Source: Prescottella defluvii
GTDB taxonomy: Bacteria > Actinomycetota > Actinomycetes > Mycobacteriales > Mycobacteriaceae
Assembly (NCBI RefSeq): GCF_000738775.1
Contig: NZ_JPOC01000062.1
Location: 1 to 63,298 of the forward strand
DNA: 63,298 nucleotides
Reading direction: 5' to 3'
In this document: one piece after another, positions 25,281 through 35,446 of the stretch
Numbering within the stretch: position 1 is the first letter of the stretch
Layout: each line of letters begins with the position of its first letter
The notes under the pieces: generated by a model
What the model was told of the DNA's origin: nothing
The model's input: the letters and a program-made list of their open reading frames with translations, nothing else
The model's database searches: none
Translations under genes and position numbers: made by a program

Positions 25281-25338
25281 GATCGTGAAGGATTCCTCTC
25301 CGATTCCTCTCGGACTCCGAGGGGAATCCTTCACGATC
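25281..25338. terminator. Hairpin after the mycothione reductase operon
   Basis: GATCGTGAAGGATTCC (25281-25296) pairs perfectly over 16 bases with 25323-25338, with a 26-base loop. It lies just past the stop of the mycothione reductase gene and ends that operon. The stem shares the core GATCGTG(G/A)AGGATTCC with the hairpin after metI. Confidence 0.75.
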
Positions 25339-25355
25339 CGACGAGCGTCGACGAC

Positions 25356-26759
25356 TCAGATGTCGAGGCCGAGGAGCGCGTTCTCGACGACCTCGGGCAT
25401 CGCCGGGTGGATCCAGTACTGGCCGGTGGCCATGTCCTGCGCCGACAGGCCGAAGCTCATGGCCTGGATCAGCGGCTGGATGACGGTCGGGGCCTGTGCG
25501 CCGATGACGTGCGCGCCGAGCAGGCGTCCGGTGCCGCGTTCGGCGATCACCTTGCAGAAGCCCTCGTCGTCCTCCATCGCCCAGCCGTACGCGACGTCGC
25601 CGTAGTTCTGCACCTTGACGGTGATGTCGAGGCCGGCCTCGCGGGCCTGCTCCTCGGTCATGCCGACGTCGGCGATCTGCGGGTCGGTGAACACCGCCGC
25701 GGGCACGAACCGGTGGTCGGTCCGGCGCAAACGTGAGATCGGGTGGACCGCAGTGTCGTTCCAGGCGTCGTGCAGCAGATTGTGCTGGACGACGCGCATC
25801 TCGTGGTTCGCGACGTGCTTGAGCTGGTACGGCGACGACACGTCCCCGAGCGCGAACACGCCCTCCGCGGTGGTGCGCTGGAACTCGTCGACGATGACCC
25901 GTCCGTTGTCGTCGACGGCCACCCCGCCGTGCGCCGCGTCGAGCAGGTCCCCGTTGGGGGTGCGGCCGACGGCGACCAGCAGTTCGTCGCCGGCGACGAC
26001 GGTGCCGTCGGCCAGTTCGATCTCGATGCCGCCCCCGGCCGGCCGGGCCGCGACCATCGGGTTGCTCAGGTGGACGTCCCACTTGCGGTGGGCCAGTTCC
26101 GTGAACCAGTCCGAGACGTCCCGGTCCAGGTGACGCAGCAGGCGCTCGCTGCGGCCGATGATCGACACCTGGACGCCGAGCGCCGAGAACACGTGCGCGA
26201 ACTCCGCGGCGATGAAGCCGGATCCGAGGATCACCAGACGCTCCGGCAGTTCGGGCAGGCGCATGATGTCGTCGTTGGTGTGGAAGCGGACTCCGCCGTC
26301 GAGGATCTCCTGCGGGATCGTCGGCCGTGAACCGGCCGCGATCACCACCTGGTCGGCGGTGATGACCTCACCCGTTCCGGTGTCGATGGTGCGGGGCCCG
26401 ACGAACCGGGCGTGCCCGCGGAACACGGTCACGTTCGCGCAGTCCTCGGAGCGGTACCGCTCGCCGCCGACGGAGATCGGATCGATCCGGCCGAACACAC
26501 GCTTGACGATGTCGTGCCAGCGCACGTCGTCGAGGGTCGCGTCGATCCCCAGCTTGGAGGATTCGGTGATCGTGCGGGCGACCTCGGCCGCGTAGACGTA
26601 CATCTTGGTGGGGATGCAGCCCACATTGAGGCACGTGCCGCCGAACGTGCCCTCCTCCAGGATCGCGACCTTCATCCCGTCGTAGCGTTCGTCGAGGATC
26701 GAGTTGCCCGATCCGCTTCCGATGATCGCGAGGTCGAAGTGGGTATCGGGGTGGTTCAC
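25356..26759 (-). CDS. mtr: Mycothione reductase
   Basis: This flavoenzyme uses NADPH to reduce mycothione disulfide back to mycothiol, the main low-mass thiol of actinobacteria. The 467-residue protein has the FAD motif IIGSGSGNS (12-20), redox Cys43 and Cys48 in [13 protein letters not shown], the NADPH region [21 protein letters not shown], and the C-terminal interface [17 protein letters not shown] with the catalytic His. The variant GSGSGN at the FAD site is usual for Mtr. GTG 26759 overlaps the upstream hydrolase stop by four bases. Its presence supports a mycothiol-producing host. Confidence 0.93.
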   Translation of the reverse strand: MNHPDTHFDLAIIGSGSGNSILDERYDGMKVAILEEGTFGGTCLNVGCIPTKMYVYAAEVARTITESSKLGIDATLDDVRWHDIVKRVFGRIDPISVGGERYRSEDCANVTVFRGHARFVGPRTIDTGTGEVITADQVVIAAGSRPTIPQEILDGGVRFHTNDDIMRLPELPERLVILGSGFIAAEFAHVFSALGVQVSIIGRSERLLRHLDRDVSDWFTELAHRKWDVHLSNPMVAARPAGGGIEIELADGTVVAGDELLVAVGRTPNGDLLDAAHGGVAVDDNGRVIVDEFQRTTAEGVFALGDVSSPYQLKHVANHEMRVVQHNLLHDAWNDTAVHPISRLRRTDHRFVPAAVFTDPQIADVGMTEEQAREAGLDITVKVQNYGDVAYGWAMEDDEGFCKVIAERGTGRLLGAHVIGAQAPTVIQPLIQAMSFGLSAQDMATGQYWIHPAMPEVVENALLGLDI

Positions 26760-27778
26760 GCGGGGGCTCCGGACTCTCGGTCTGACAGGTGGTGGGCGTC
26801 GAGCCAGTCGAGCCACAGATTCACCTCGGTGAACGCGGCCGCGAGGGGCTTCTCGGTGGACAGGAACACGTCGTGGCGGGCGCCGTCGATCGGCACGATC
26901 GTGGTGCGGTTGCCGAGGCAGCCGGCCCACTTCGCGATCTGGTCGACGTCGAGGACGGCATCCGCGGCGTCGACGGCAGGGTTGTAGCGGGACGCGAAGA
27001 CCGTGTTCTTCGACCTCAGGATCAGTGACGGTACCCCGATGTCGAGGCCGCGATGCAGCTGCGCGTGGCCGCGGCGGATCGCGCGCAGCCAGCCGAACGT
27101 GACGGGGAACCCGGTCAGCGGCTTCCAGTCGAGGTCGTACTCCCACGCGCCCCCCGAACCCACGTGCAGGCTCGAGCCGTACGTATCGAGCTTCTGGCCG
27201 GGGATGGGGGTCTTGCTCGACACCCGGCCCAGCGCGTCGATGGCCGCGGTGGTGCCGGCGGTGCGCAGCAGGGCCGGGCCCTGCAGGTCGAACCACGGGC
27301 TGTTGAGGATGAGACCCGCCACACCGGCACCGGCGGACCCGCCCGGCTTGCGTTCGAGTCGATCGAGCCACAACGGCACGATCAGCCCGCCCGTGGAGTG
27401 CGCGACGAGCAGGACCTGGCCGCCGCCGATCTGCTCGCGCACCACACGCAGCGCCTCGTTCAGTTCGGCGTCGTACATCCGCAGGTCGGTCACGAAGTGC
27501 GGTGTCTGACTTGGACGCCGTGACCGGCCGCATTTACGCAGGTCGAGCGCGAAAAAGGAGAATCCCTGCTCGGCGAAATGCTCGGCGAGATGCTGCTGGA
27601 AGAAGTAGTCGGTGAACCCGTGGACGTAGAGCACGGCCCGGTTCGCGGGGGTGGAGGCGGGCTGGTAGCGGACCAGTGTGGCCTCGACGTCTCCCTCCCC
27701 GTCGGGATCGGTCCCCAAAGGGATTGTCAGCTGCTGGTATCCATCGCCGAGGACGTCGGGAGCCCAAGTAGTCACCAT
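26756..27778 (-). CDS. Lysophospholipase/monoglyceride lipase-like alpha/beta hydrolase
   Basis: A 340-residue cytosolic serine hydrolase of the Hydrolase_4 group. [25 protein letters not shown] is the N-terminal strand and oxyanion loop, [18 protein letters not shown] holds the nucleophile Ser, and [12 protein letters not shown] provides the His. ATG 27778 is used; GTG 27781 directly before it and GTG 27772 are alternatives. A TAGAGT element directly abuts the start region, so a leaderless start at the third codon GTG is possible. It precedes mtr with a GTGA overlap, an arrangement I recall from related genomes. Confidence 0.85.
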   Translation of the reverse strand: MVTTWAPDVLGDGYQQLTIPLGTDPDGEGDVEATLVRYQPASTPANRAVLYVHGFTDYFFQQHLAEHFAEQGFSFFALDLRKCGRSRRPSQTPHFVTDLRMYDAELNEALRVVREQIGGGQVLLVAHSTGGLIVPLWLDRLERKPGGSAGAGVAGLILNSPWFDLQGPALLRTAGTTAAIDALGRVSSKTPIPGQKLDTYGSSLHVGSGGAWEYDLDWKPLTGFPVTFGWLRAIRRGHAQLHRGLDIGVPSLILRSKNTVFASRYNPAVDAADAVLDVDQIAKWAGCLGNRTTIVPIDGARHDVFLSTEKPLAAAFTEVNLWLDWLDAHHLSDRESGAPA

Positions 27779-27999
27779 CACACTCTATTGGGCGAACAGA
27801 GTCGTTTGCGAGGGGCACAATTGGGGGAGGTGACGCACAGGTAACCTAAGCGCCACAGGCGCGCGAATTGCGGTCTGTGCACGTGATGCCTTCAGTGGAT
27901 TCGGTCGTCGGTTTCGGAACTCCGGTGACAGCGAGGATTCTGCGCCGGCGATGCGTGCGAACAGGTCGCGTGTGAACAGACAAGGAAGTCGATTCTCCA

Positions 28000-29538
28000 G
28001 TGTCAGAGCAGAACGTAGTGGCGAAGACCGATGTAGTGCTCGTCGGAGCGGGCATCATGAGCGCAACGCTCGGCGCGATCCTGCGCCAGGTGCAGCCTGA
28101 CTGGTCGATCACCACCTTCGAGCGACTCGACGCCGCTGCCGCCGAGAGCAGCGACCCGTGGAACAACGCGGGCACCGGCCACTCCGCGCTGTGTGAGCTC
28201 AACTACACGCCCGCGAAGTCCGACGGCACCGTCGACATCACCAAGGCGATCAACGTCAACGAGCAGTTCCAGGTCTCCCGCCAGTTCTGGGCGCACGCCG
28301 TCGACACCGGGGTCCTCACCGATCCCCAGGAGTTCGTCAACCCGATCCCGCATGTGAGCTTCGTGCACGGCGCCGACAACGTGAAGTACCTGCGCGCGCG
28401 CTACGACGCGCTCGCCGGGCACCCGCTGTTCGCCGGCATGGAGTACTCCGAGTCGGAGGACTTCTTCACCGAGCGCCTGCCGCTGATGGCCAAGGGGCGT
28501 GACTTCTCCGATCCGGTCGCGCTCAACTGGACCGAGTCCGGCACCGACGTCGACTTCGGTGCGCTCACCAAGCAGCTGCTGAACTACGTCGCCTCCTCCG
28601 GCGGCACCGTCCACTTCGGCCACGAGGTCCGCAACCTCACCAAGCAGTCCGACGGCAGCTGGATCGTCAAGGTCGAGAACCTGCGCACCGGTGCGAAGAA
28701 GACCGTCAACGCCAAGTTCGTGTTCGTCGGCGCCGGTGGCGGCGCGCTGCACCTGCTGCAGAAGTCGGGCATCAAGGAGGCCAAGGGCTTCGGCGGTTTC
28801 CCGGTCAGCGGCCAGTTCCTGCGCTGCACCAACCCCGAGCTGATCGACCAGCATCGGGCCAAGGTGTACGGCAAGGCGGCCGTCGGTGCGCCCCCGATGT
28901 CGGTGCCGCACCTCGACACCCGTGTGATCAACGGCAAGCCGGGCCTGCTGTTCGGCCCCTACGCCGGCTGGTCGCCCAAGTTCCTCAAGCAGGGCAAGAT
29001 CACCGACCTGCCCGGCTCGGTCAAGCCGAACAACCTGATGTCGATGCTCGGTGTCGGCCTCACCGAGATGAGCCTCACCAAGTACCTCATCGGTGAGCTC
29101 ATGCAGTCGCCCGCCGACCGCATCGGCACCCTCGGCGAGTTCGTGCCGAAGGCGGTCGGCAAGGACTGGGAGCTGATCACGGCCGGTCAGCGCGTCCAGG
29201 TGATCCGCAAGAAGGGCAACGGCGGCGTCCTCGAGTTCGGCACCGCCGTGGTCAACGCCGAGGACGGCACCATTGCCGGTCTGCTCGGTGCCTCGCCCGG
29301 CGCCTCCACTGCCGTGCCGGCGATGCTGGATGTCCTGCAGCGCTGCTTCCCGCGCGAGTTCGCGGCGTGGAAGCCGAAGCTGCAGGAGATGGTCCCGTCG
29401 CTGGGCCTGAAGCTGTCCGACAACGCCGACCTGTTCCAGCAGGTCTGGGACTGGAGCACGCGCTCGCTGCAGCTCGGCGGTGCCCCCGCGACCGTCCCGG
29501 CGCACGCCGCGCCGGCGGTCGAGTCCGCGTCCGTCTGA
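28000..29538 (+). CDS. mqo: Malate:quinone oxidoreductase
   Basis: Mqo is a membrane-associated FAD enzyme that oxidises malate to oxaloacetate and passes electrons to quinone. The 512-residue protein starts with the dinucleotide-binding stretch [19 protein letters not shown], then carries family blocks [27 protein letters not shown] and [19 protein letters not shown]. An Ala/Pro-rich tail of about 20 residues follows. The GTG start has AAGGAAG 11 bases upstream. It stands alone, ended by a 17-bp hairpin, and sits next to the B12 locus as I recall for M. tuberculosis. Confidence 0.95.
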   Translation: MSEQNVVAKTDVVLVGAGIMSATLGAILRQVQPDWSITTFERLDAAAAESSDPWNNAGTGHSALCELNYTPAKSDGTVDITKAINVNEQFQVSRQFWAHAVDTGVLTDPQEFVNPIPHVSFVHGADNVKYLRARYDALAGHPLFAGMEYSESEDFFTERLPLMAKGRDFSDPVALNWTESGTDVDFGALTKQLLNYVASSGGTVHFGHEVRNLTKQSDGSWIVKVENLRTGAKKTVNAKFVFVGAGGGALHLLQKSGIKEAKGFGGFPVSGQFLRCTNPELIDQHRAKVYGKAAVGAPPMSVPHLDTRVINGKPGLLFGPYAGWSPKFLKQGKITDLPGSVKPNNLMSMLGVGLTEMSLTKYLIGELMQSPADRIGTLGEFVPKAVGKDWELITAGQRVQVIRKKGNGGVLEFGTAVVNAEDGTIAGLLGASPGASTAVPAMLDVLQRCFPREFAAWKPKLQEMVPSLGLKLSDNADLFQQVWDWSTRSLQLGGAPATVPAHAAPAVESASV

Positions 29539-29574
29539 CGATCGCACCGCATCCACACACATCCACAAACACCA

Positions 29575-29612
29575 ACTGCCGCGGCCCGGAGGAAACTCCG
29601 GGCCGCGGCAGT
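29575..29612 (+). terminator. Terminator of mqo
   Basis: A 17-bp perfect stem (arm ACTGCCGCGGCCCGGAG from 29575) closes a GAAA tetraloop at 29592-29595. It is 36 bases after the mqo stop and upstream of the cobalamin riboswitch. The U tract is weak, as is usual in high-GC actinobacteria. Confidence 0.85.
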
Positions 29613-29654
29613 GTGTCGTATCAGGTGTGCGGCGGCGTGCTGCCGGTGTCCGCA

Positions 29655-29805
29655 CGGTAGGGTGCTGCTGAGAAACGTCTGCGGGGAAGTCCTGTGAGAA
29701 TCAGGCGCGGTCCCGCCACTGTGAGGGTGCTCGATCCGAGCGACCCCGAAGCCAGAATGCCGCAACGTTTCGCACCGCCAAGCTCTCGGCGAGGAAACCG
29801 AGACG
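29655..29805 (+). promoter_or_regulatory. Cobalamin (B12) riboswitch
   Basis: The conserved core is clear: GGGGAAGTC at about 29683, GGTCCCGCCACTGT at 29709-29722 and the B12 box GCCAGAATGCCGC at 29751-29763. The closing helix pairs AAACGT (29673-29678) with ACGTTT (29765-29770). Downstream, CTCGG (29785-29789) can pair with CCGAG (29798-29802) just before the GAAGGGA ribosome site, a likely expression platform acting on translation. It should repress the chelatase-cobO-cobB operon when adenosylcobalamin is plentiful. Confidence 0.93.
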
Positions 29806-29821
29806 TGAAGGGATTCGATCG

Positions 29822-31765
29822 TTGCGTCACAGTCATGACCTGGCAGCTCACGAGCCTGCCGGCTTCCCGTTCAGTGCCGTCGTCGGACAGGATCGCCTGC
29901 GCCTGGCGCTGACCCTGTGCGCCGTCCACCCCGGTATCGGGGGTGTGCTGGTCCGCGGCGAGAAGGGCACCGCCAAGTCGACCGTCGTGCGTGCGCTCAC
30001 CGCGTTGCTGCCCGAGATCGAGCACGTGGGGGAGCGTCGCCGGGCCCGGCTCGTCGAACTCCCCGTCGGTGCCACCGAGGACCGGGTCGTCGGATCGCTC
30101 GATCTCGAGAAGGTGCTCCGCGACGGCGAGCGCGCCTTCCAGCCGGGGCTGCTCGCGGACGCGCACCAGGGCGTGCTGTACGTCGACGAGGTCAACCTGC
30201 TGCACGACCACCTGGTGGACGTGCTGCTCGATGCCGCCGCGATGGGCCGCGTCCACATCGAACGGGACGGGGTCTCGCACTCGCACCCGGCGAAGTTCGT
30301 GCTCGTCGGCACCATGAACCCCGAGGAAGGGGAGCTGCGCCCGCAGCTGCTGGACCGGTTCGGGCTCGCGGTGGACGTGGCCGCGTCCCGCGACGTCGAC
30401 GTGCGCATGGAGGTGGTGCGCCGCCGCCTCGACTACGAGCGTGACCCCGACGCGTTCGCCGCCCGCTACGCCGAGCAGGACGAGGAACTGGCCCGTCGGA
30501 TCGCGCACGCCCGCGGCCGCATCGACGACATCGAGCTGTCCGACGGTGAACTGCGCCGGATCGCGTCGCTGTGCGCCTCGTTCGATGTCGACGGCATGCG
30601 CGCCGATCTGGTTCTCGCTCGCACCGCCACCGCGCACGCCGCCTGGCGGGGTGCCGCCGCGGTCGCCGAGGAAGACGTGCGGGTGGCCGCGGAACTTGCT
30701 CTGCCGCACCGGCGTCGGCGGGATCCCTTCGACGAGCCTGGACTCGACCAGCAGCAACTCGACGACGCGATGACGCAGGCCGATGCCGACGTCAAGGCGC
30801 ACGAGGAGCCCGAGCCCGACCCCGATCCGGACGGGCCCGGTGGCGGCGGCTCCCCGTCGGACCCGGATCCGGAGCCGCAGTCCCCGGCGGGGGATTCGAC
30901 CTCGGAGTCGCCCGAACAGGATTCGCCCGCACCGGGATCCGGTCCGGGGGCCGAGCGCAGCGCAGGTGCGCCGGGCCCGCAGTTCCGGACCCGGATGCTC
31001 GAGATTCCCGGCGTCGGCGACGGCGCTCCCGGCCGACGGTCCCGCTCCCGCTCCACCCGCGGCCGCACCGTCCGGACCACCACCGAGCCCGGACACGGTC
31101 TGCATCTGGTGGGCACGCTGTTCGCCGCTGCCGAACACCAGACCGATCGCGGGCGGTGGGACGGTCCGATGCGGTTGGCGCCCAGTGACATTCGCGGTGC
31201 GATCCGGGAGGGGCGCGAGGGCAACCTGGTGCTGTTCGTCGTCGACGCGTCCGGGTCGATGGCAGCGCGGGACCGGCTGTCCGCGGTGACCGGTGCGGTG
31301 GTGTCGTTGCTGCGCGACGCCTACCAGCGGCGCGACAAGGTCGCCGTCGTCACGGTCCGCGGCCGCGAGGCCGAACTGGTGCTGCCTCCGACGTCGTCGG
31401 TGGATGTCGCCGTCCGTCGACTGCGGGCGATGAAGACCGGAGGCAAGTCGCCGCTCGCGGAGGGTTTCCTGCGTGCCCGCGAGGTGGTGCTGCGCGAACG
31501 CGTCCGGGATCCGAAGCGCCGCGCGCTGGTGGTGTCCCTGACGGACGGTCGCGCCACCGGCACCTCGGACGCCGTCCGGCGGGCCAAGCGCGCTGCCGCG
31601 ATGCTCGCCGACACCGGTGCGGCCTCGATCGTGGTGGATTGCGAGACCGGCATGGTCCGGCTCGGTCTGGCCGCCGAGCTGGCGCGGGACCTGCGCGGCG
31701 GCTGCGTGCGTCTGGCCGAACTGTCGGCGCAGCAGGTCGCGGGTGTCGTCCGCGCCGCCGCCTGA
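29822..31765 (+). CDS. Chelatase ChlI/ChlD-type fusion, probable cobaltochelatase subunit
   Basis: A 647-residue fusion of an AAA+ motor and an integrin-type domain, the two partners of metal chelatases. Walker [10 protein letters not shown] is at 46-54, with [10 protein letters not shown] as Walker B. An acidic proline-rich linker (about 335-395) follows, then a von Willebrand-type domain with the MIDAS motif DASGS at 475. With a cobalamin riboswitch upstream and cobO after, it probably drives cobalt insertion together with CobN, which is not in this window. The start is the TTG at 29822, nine bases after AAGGGA; no better ATG or GTG lies nearby. Confidence 0.88.
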   Translation: MRHSHDLAAHEPAGFPFSAVVGQDRLRLALTLCAVHPGIGGVLVRGEKGTAKSTVVRALTALLPEIEHVGERRRARLVELPVGATEDRVVGSLDLEKVLRDGERAFQPGLLADAHQGVLYVDEVNLLHDHLVDVLLDAAAMGRVHIERDGVSHSHPAKFVLVGTMNPEEGELRPQLLDRFGLAVDVAASRDVDVRMEVVRRRLDYERDPDAFAARYAEQDEELARRIAHARGRIDDIELSDGELRRIASLCASFDVDGMRADLVLARTATAHAAWRGAAAVAEEDVRVAAELALPHRRRRDPFDEPGLDQQQLDDAMTQADADVKAHEEPEPDPDPDGPGGGGSPSDPDPEPQSPAGDSTSESPEQDSPAPGSGPGAERSAGAPGPQFRTRMLEIPGVGDGAPGRRSRSRSTRGRTVRTTTEPGHGLHLVGTLFAAAEHQTDRGRWDGPMRLAPSDIRGAIREGREGNLVLFVVDASGSMAARDRLSAVTGAVVSLLRDAYQRRDKVAVVTVRGREAELVLPPTSSVDVAVRRLRAMKTGGKSPLAEGFLRAREVVLRERVRDPKRRALVVSLTDGRATGTSDAVRRAKRAAAMLADTGAASIVVDCETGMVRLGLAAELARDLRGGCVRLAELSAQQVAGVVRAAA

Positions 31766-31793
31766 ACCTCACAGCCAGAGAAAGGGATTCATC

Positions 31794-32408
31794 ATGCCCA
31801 AGGGCGTACCCGAGAACGTGCCCGTGGACGGGCTGACCACCCGGCAGCGCCGCAACCAGCCGGTCCTGGCGGTGCACACCGGCCCCGGTAAGGGGAAGTC
31901 GACGGCCGCGTTCGGCATGGCGCTGCGCGCGTGGAACCAGGGCTTCGACGTCGGTGTGTTCCAGTTCGTCAAGAGCGCGAAGTGGAAGGTGGGCGAGGAG
32001 GCGGCGTTCCGCGCGCTCGGCGAGTTGCACGCGACCAGCGGCGTCGGTGGCGCGGTGGAGTGGCACAAGATGGGCGAGGGCTGGTCGTGGACCCGGAAGC
32101 AGGGTTCCGAGGAGGACCACGCCGCCGCGGCGGCCGAGGGCTGGCAGGAGATCGCCCGTCGGCTCGCGGCCGAGACGCATCGCTTCTACGTGCTCGACGA
32201 GTTCACCTATCCGCTCAAGTGGGGCTGGGTGGACACGGAGGAAGTTGTCGAGGTCCTTCGTAACCGGCCCGGCAACCAGCACGTCGTGATCACCGGCCGG
32301 GACGCCCCGCAGGCGCTGATCGAGGCCGCGGACCTGGTCACCGAGATGACCAAGATCAAGCATCCGATGGACGCCGGCCGCAAGGGCCAGCGCGGCATCG
32401 AGTGGTGA
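31794..32408 (+). CDS. cobO: Cob(I)yrinic acid a,c-diamide adenosyltransferase
   Basis: CobO (CobA/BtuR type) attaches the adenosyl group to reduced corrinoid. The 204-residue protein carries the P-loop HTGPGKGKST (28-37), the FQFVKSAKW block and the DEFTYPLKWGW motif, close to the usual family length. AGAAAGGGATTC precedes the ATG. It is 28 bases after the chelatase gene and overlaps cobB by four bases, so it belongs to the riboswitch-controlled operon. Confidence 0.95.
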   Translation: MPKGVPENVPVDGLTTRQRRNQPVLAVHTGPGKGKSTAAFGMALRAWNQGFDVGVFQFVKSAKWKVGEEAAFRALGELHATSGVGGAVEWHKMGEGWSWTRKQGSEEDHAAAAAEGWQEIARRLAAETHRFYVLDEFTYPLKWGWVDTEEVVEVLRNRPGNQHVVITGRDAPQALIEAADLVTEMTKIKHPMDAGRKGQRGIEW

Positions 32409-33787
32409 GGTCCACTCCCGCAGTCGTGATCGCGGCCCCGGCGTCGGGTAGCGGCAAGACCACCGTCGCGACCGGACTGGTCGGGGCGCTGCGGTCCGCG
32501 GGGGACCGGGTCGCTCCGTTCAAGGTGGGGCCCGACTACATCGACCCCGGCTACCACGCTCTCGCCGCGGGCAGGCCGGGCCGCAACCTCGACACCGTCC
32601 TGGTGGGCGCCGACCGGGTCGGGCCGCTGTTCCGGCACGGCAGCGACGACTGCGACATCGCGGTGGTCGAGGGCGTCATGGGACTGTTCGACGGCAAGAT
32701 CGACCCCGGGTCGACCGAGCCGTCGGCGGAGGGGTCCACCGCGCAGGTCGCCGCCGCGCTGGGTGCTCCCGTCGTCCTGGTGATCGACGCCCGCGGCCAC
32801 AGTCAGAGTCTCGCCGCCGTGCTGCACGGCTTCTCGACGTACGACGCCGCGGTGCGGATCGGCGGGGTGATCCTCAACCGGGTCGGCAGTGCCCGGCACG
32901 AGCAGGTGCTGCGGCAGGCGTGCGAGCGGGTGGGCCTGCCGGTGCTGGGGTCGGTGCCGCGCCTGGCCGAACTCGAGGTGCCGTCCCGGCACCTCGGTCT
33001 GGTGCCGGCCGTCGAACACGGCCGGGCCGCGCTCGACGCGGTCGGCGCGATGACGGAACTGGCGGCGGCGCACCTGGACCTGGACGCCATCCGCGCGCTC
33101 GCGCGCTCGTCGGTCGACACGCCCGCCTGGGACCCGGTGAGCGAGGTCGGTCCGGTGGCCGCCGGATCGCGGCCGATGATCGCGCTGGCCGGTGGCGTCG
33201 CGTTCACGTTCGGTTACGCCGAGCACCGTGAACTGCTCGAGGCGGCGGGCGCCGACGTCGTCACCTTCGACCCGCTTCTCGACGAACTGCCCTCCGGGAC
33301 TGCCGGACTGGTGCTGCCCGGCGGCTTCCCGGAGGAGCATGCCGTGGCGCTGTCGTCGAATGTTGCACTACTGCAGCAGGTCCGGAAGCTGGCCGCGGAC
33401 GGCGCTCCGATCCACGCGGAGTGTGCGGGGCTGCTGTACCTGGCCCGGAGCCTCGACGGGCATCCGATGGCCGGGGTGGTCGACGTCGACGCGCGGTTCG
33501 GGTCCCGGCTCACCCTCGGCTACCGCGAGGCGGTAGCGCTGACCGAGTCGACGCTGTTCGCCGCCGGTACCCGGGTGACGGGCCACGAGTTCCACCGCAC
33601 GTCCCTGACGACCGACACCGCCACCGGAACCGGTCCGGCGTGGGGCTGGCGGGCGTGGGACGCCGGGGCCACCCGTGAGGGGTTCGTCGGTGGACCGTCG
33701 GGCGCCGTGCACGCGTCGTACCTGCACACCCATCCCGCCGGCAACCCGGGATCCGTGCGCCGATTCGTCGAGGCCGCGCATGGGTGA
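32405..33787 (+). CDS. cobB: Cobyrinic acid a,c-diamide synthase
   Basis: CobB amidates two acetate side chains of the corrin ring. The 460-residue protein has an N-terminal P-loop domain (ASGSGKTTVATGL, then FKVGPDYIDPGYH) and a C-terminal glutamine amidotransferase domain with the nucleophile Cys in HAECAGLLYLARSL and a late VHASYLHTHPAG. GTG 32405 overlaps the cobO stop by four bases; GTG 32402 is an alternative. It overlaps the next gene by eight bases. Confidence 0.95.
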   Translation: MRSTPAVVIAAPASGSGKTTVATGLVGALRSAGDRVAPFKVGPDYIDPGYHALAAGRPGRNLDTVLVGADRVGPLFRHGSDDCDIAVVEGVMGLFDGKIDPGSTEPSAEGSTAQVAAALGAPVVLVIDARGHSQSLAAVLHGFSTYDAAVRIGGVILNRVGSARHEQVLRQACERVGLPVLGSVPRLAELEVPSRHLGLVPAVEHGRAALDAVGAMTELAAAHLDLDAIRALARSSVDTPAWDPVSEVGPVAAGSRPMIALAGGVAFTFGYAEHRELLEAAGADVVTFDPLLDELPSGTAGLVLPGGFPEEHAVALSSNVALLQQVRKLAADGAPIHAECAGLLYLARSLDGHPMAGVVDVDARFGSRLTLGYREAVALTESTLFAAGTRVTGHEFHRTSLTTDTATGTGPAWGWRAWDAGATREGFVGGPSGAVHASYLHTHPAGNPGSVRRFVEAAHG

Positions 33788-34142
33788 GCTGTGCGTGGGG
33801 GTGGGGGCCGGCAGCCGAGTGGGCGCCGCGGACATCGTCGCCGCAGTCCTCGAGACGTGCGGCGAGGAACCGGTGCGCGTGCTCGCCACGCTCGACCGGA
33901 GAGCGGCGCAGGATCCTTTCGTCGACGCCGCCGAGGTGCTCGGGGCCACGCTCGTCGGGTACCCCGCCGATCGGCTGGCCGCGGTGCCGGTGCCGAATCC
34001 GGCGGACGGGGTGGCGGGGGCGGTGGGGACGCCGAGCGTCGCCGAGGCCGCCGCGGTCCTCGCCGCGGACGGCGGGCGTCTGGTCCTGCCGAAGCGGGTC
34101 GCGAATGGCGTCACCGTCGCCGCTGCCCGTAATGTTCCGTGA
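33780..34142 (+). CDS. CobE/CbiG C-terminal-type protein
   Basis: At 120 residues this matches the small CobE/GbiG-C domain found in B12 operons: LCVGVGAGSRVGAADIVAAVLETCGEEPVRVLATLDRRAAQDPFV, then TPSVAEAAAVLAADGGRLVLPKRVANGVTVAAARNV. In CbiG this domain helps open the ring-expanded lactone; stand-alone CobE has no fully settled role. ATG 33780 overlaps cobB by eight bases. The position inside the cob operon supports the call. Confidence 0.82.
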   Translation: MGELCVGVGAGSRVGAADIVAAVLETCGEEPVRVLATLDRRAAQDPFVDAAEVLGATLVGYPADRLAAVPVPNPADGVAGAVGTPSVAEAAAVLAADGGRLVLPKRVANGVTVAAARNVP

Positions 34143-34208
34143 TCTGTCATGTATCGGGATCAGCCGAGATGAAGAACAATCCGCAATTCGAGAAACAGGG
34201 AGTACGCA

Positions 34209-35435
34209 GTGTCTGCTGTCGCCGGTGACGAGACCAGCTACCTGGTCGGACTCAACCTGACGGACCGTCGGGTCGTGGTGGTCGGGGGCGGTACGGTCGC
34301 GCAGCGCCGGCTCGGTCTGCTGATCGCGTCCGGGGCCCGCGTGCACCTCGTCAGCCGCGAGGTCACGCCCGCGGTCGAGGGCATGGCCACCGCCGGTCAG
34401 ATCACGCTCGAGTTGCGTGACTACACCGACGGTGACCTCGACGGCGCGTGGTACGCCATCGCCTGCACCGACGAGCCCGAGACCAACGCCGCGATCGTCG
34501 CGGAGGCCGAGCGCCGACGCGTGTTCTGTGTGCGCGCCGACAGCGCCCGCGAGGGTACGGCCGTCACCCCGGCCACCGGAATGTTCGACGGGCTGTCCAT
34601 CGGTGTCCTCGCGGGCGGTGCGCACCGCCGCTCGGCCGCCGTGCGGACCGCGCTGGTCGAGGCGTTGCAGTCCGGCACCGTCTCCGACACCGACGAGGCA
34701 CCCACCCCCGGTGTCGCGCTGGTCGGTGGCGGACCGGGCGACCCCGATCTCATCACCGTGCGCGGACGCCGCCTGCTCGCCCGCGCCGACGTCGTCGTCG
34801 CCGACCGCCTCGCTCCGCCGGAGTTGCTGGCCGAACTCGGCCCGCACGTCGAGGTGATCGACGCCGCGAAGATCCCGTACGGCCGCGCCATGGCGCAGGA
34901 GGCGATCAACACCGCCCTCATCGAGGGCGCGAAGGCCGGCAAGTTCGTGGTCCGGCTCAAGGGCGGCGACCCGTACGTGTTCGGCCGCGGCTTCGAGGAA
35001 CTCGAGGCGTGCGCGGCCGCGGGGGTTCCGGTGACCGTCGTCCCGGGCATCACCAGCGCGATCTCGGTGCCGTCGGCGGCCGGGATCCCCGTCACCCACC
35101 GCGGGGTCACGCACGAATTCGTCGTCGTCAGCGGACACGTCGCGCCCGACCACCCGGATTCGCTGACCGACTGGTCGGCGCTGGCCCGGCTGCGCGGCAC
35201 CATCGTGATCCTCATGGGCGTCGAACGGATCGAGAAGTTCGCCACCGCGCTCGCCGAAGGTGGCCGCCCGTCCGACACCCCGGTCACGGTCGTCCAGGAG
35301 GGCACGCTGCGCACCCAGCGGGTGCTGCGCGCCGACCTGGCGACCGTCGCGTCCCGGGTGCGGGAGGAGAACATCCGCCCGCCGGCGATCGTCGTGATCG
35401 GTCCGGTCGCCGGGTTTTCCGCCGACCCTCGGTAA
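34209..35435 (+). CDS. cysG: Siroheme synthase/uroporphyrinogen-III methyltransferase fusion
   Basis: The 408-residue protein joins an N-terminal precorrin-2 dehydrogenase/ferrochelatase-type domain (VVVVGGGTVAQRRLGLLIASGA at 21-42) to a SUMT methyltransferase domain from about 165 (ALVGGGPGDPDLITVRG, VVRLKGGDPYVFGRG, VPGITSAISVPSAAGIPVTHRG). It supplies precorrin-2 for B12 and siroheme for sulfite reduction. GTG 34209 has CAGGGAG seven bases upstream. It starts 66 bases after the cobE-like gene, so it may have its own promoter. efpA begins 11 bases after the stop. Confidence 0.93.
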   Translation: MSAVAGDETSYLVGLNLTDRRVVVVGGGTVAQRRLGLLIASGARVHLVSREVTPAVEGMATAGQITLELRDYTDGDLDGAWYAIACTDEPETNAAIVAEAERRRVFCVRADSAREGTAVTPATGMFDGLSIGVLAGGAHRRSAAVRTALVEALQSGTVSDTDEAPTPGVALVGGGPGDPDLITVRGRRLLARADVVVADRLAPPELLAELGPHVEVIDAAKIPYGRAMAQEAINTALIEGAKAGKFVVRLKGGDPYVFGRGFEELEACAAAGVPVTVVPGITSAISVPSAAGIPVTHRGVTHEFVVVSGHVAPDHPDSLTDWSALARLRGTIVILMGVERIEKFATALAEGGRPSDTPVTVVQEGTLRTQRVLRADLATVASRVREENIRPPAIVVIGPVAGFSADPR

Positions 35436-35438
35436 CGT
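35433..35438 (+). promoter_or_regulatory. -10 element for leaderless efpA transcript
   Basis: TAACGT overlaps the TAA stop of cysG and ends eight bases before the GTG at 35447. There is no ribosome-binding site between. The same hexamer precedes hen1. Confidence 0.4.
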
Positions 35439-35446
35439 GAACTCTT

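Noticed and set aside
27835-27853. AGGTAACCTAA near 27838 as an IdeR box before mqo
   Set aside because: Only one half-site matches and the whole 19-mer agrees at about 11 positions, near chance.
28003-29655. A 550-codon minus-strand frame over mqo
   Set aside because: It has no domain and runs against the clear Mqo coding signal; also a shadow.
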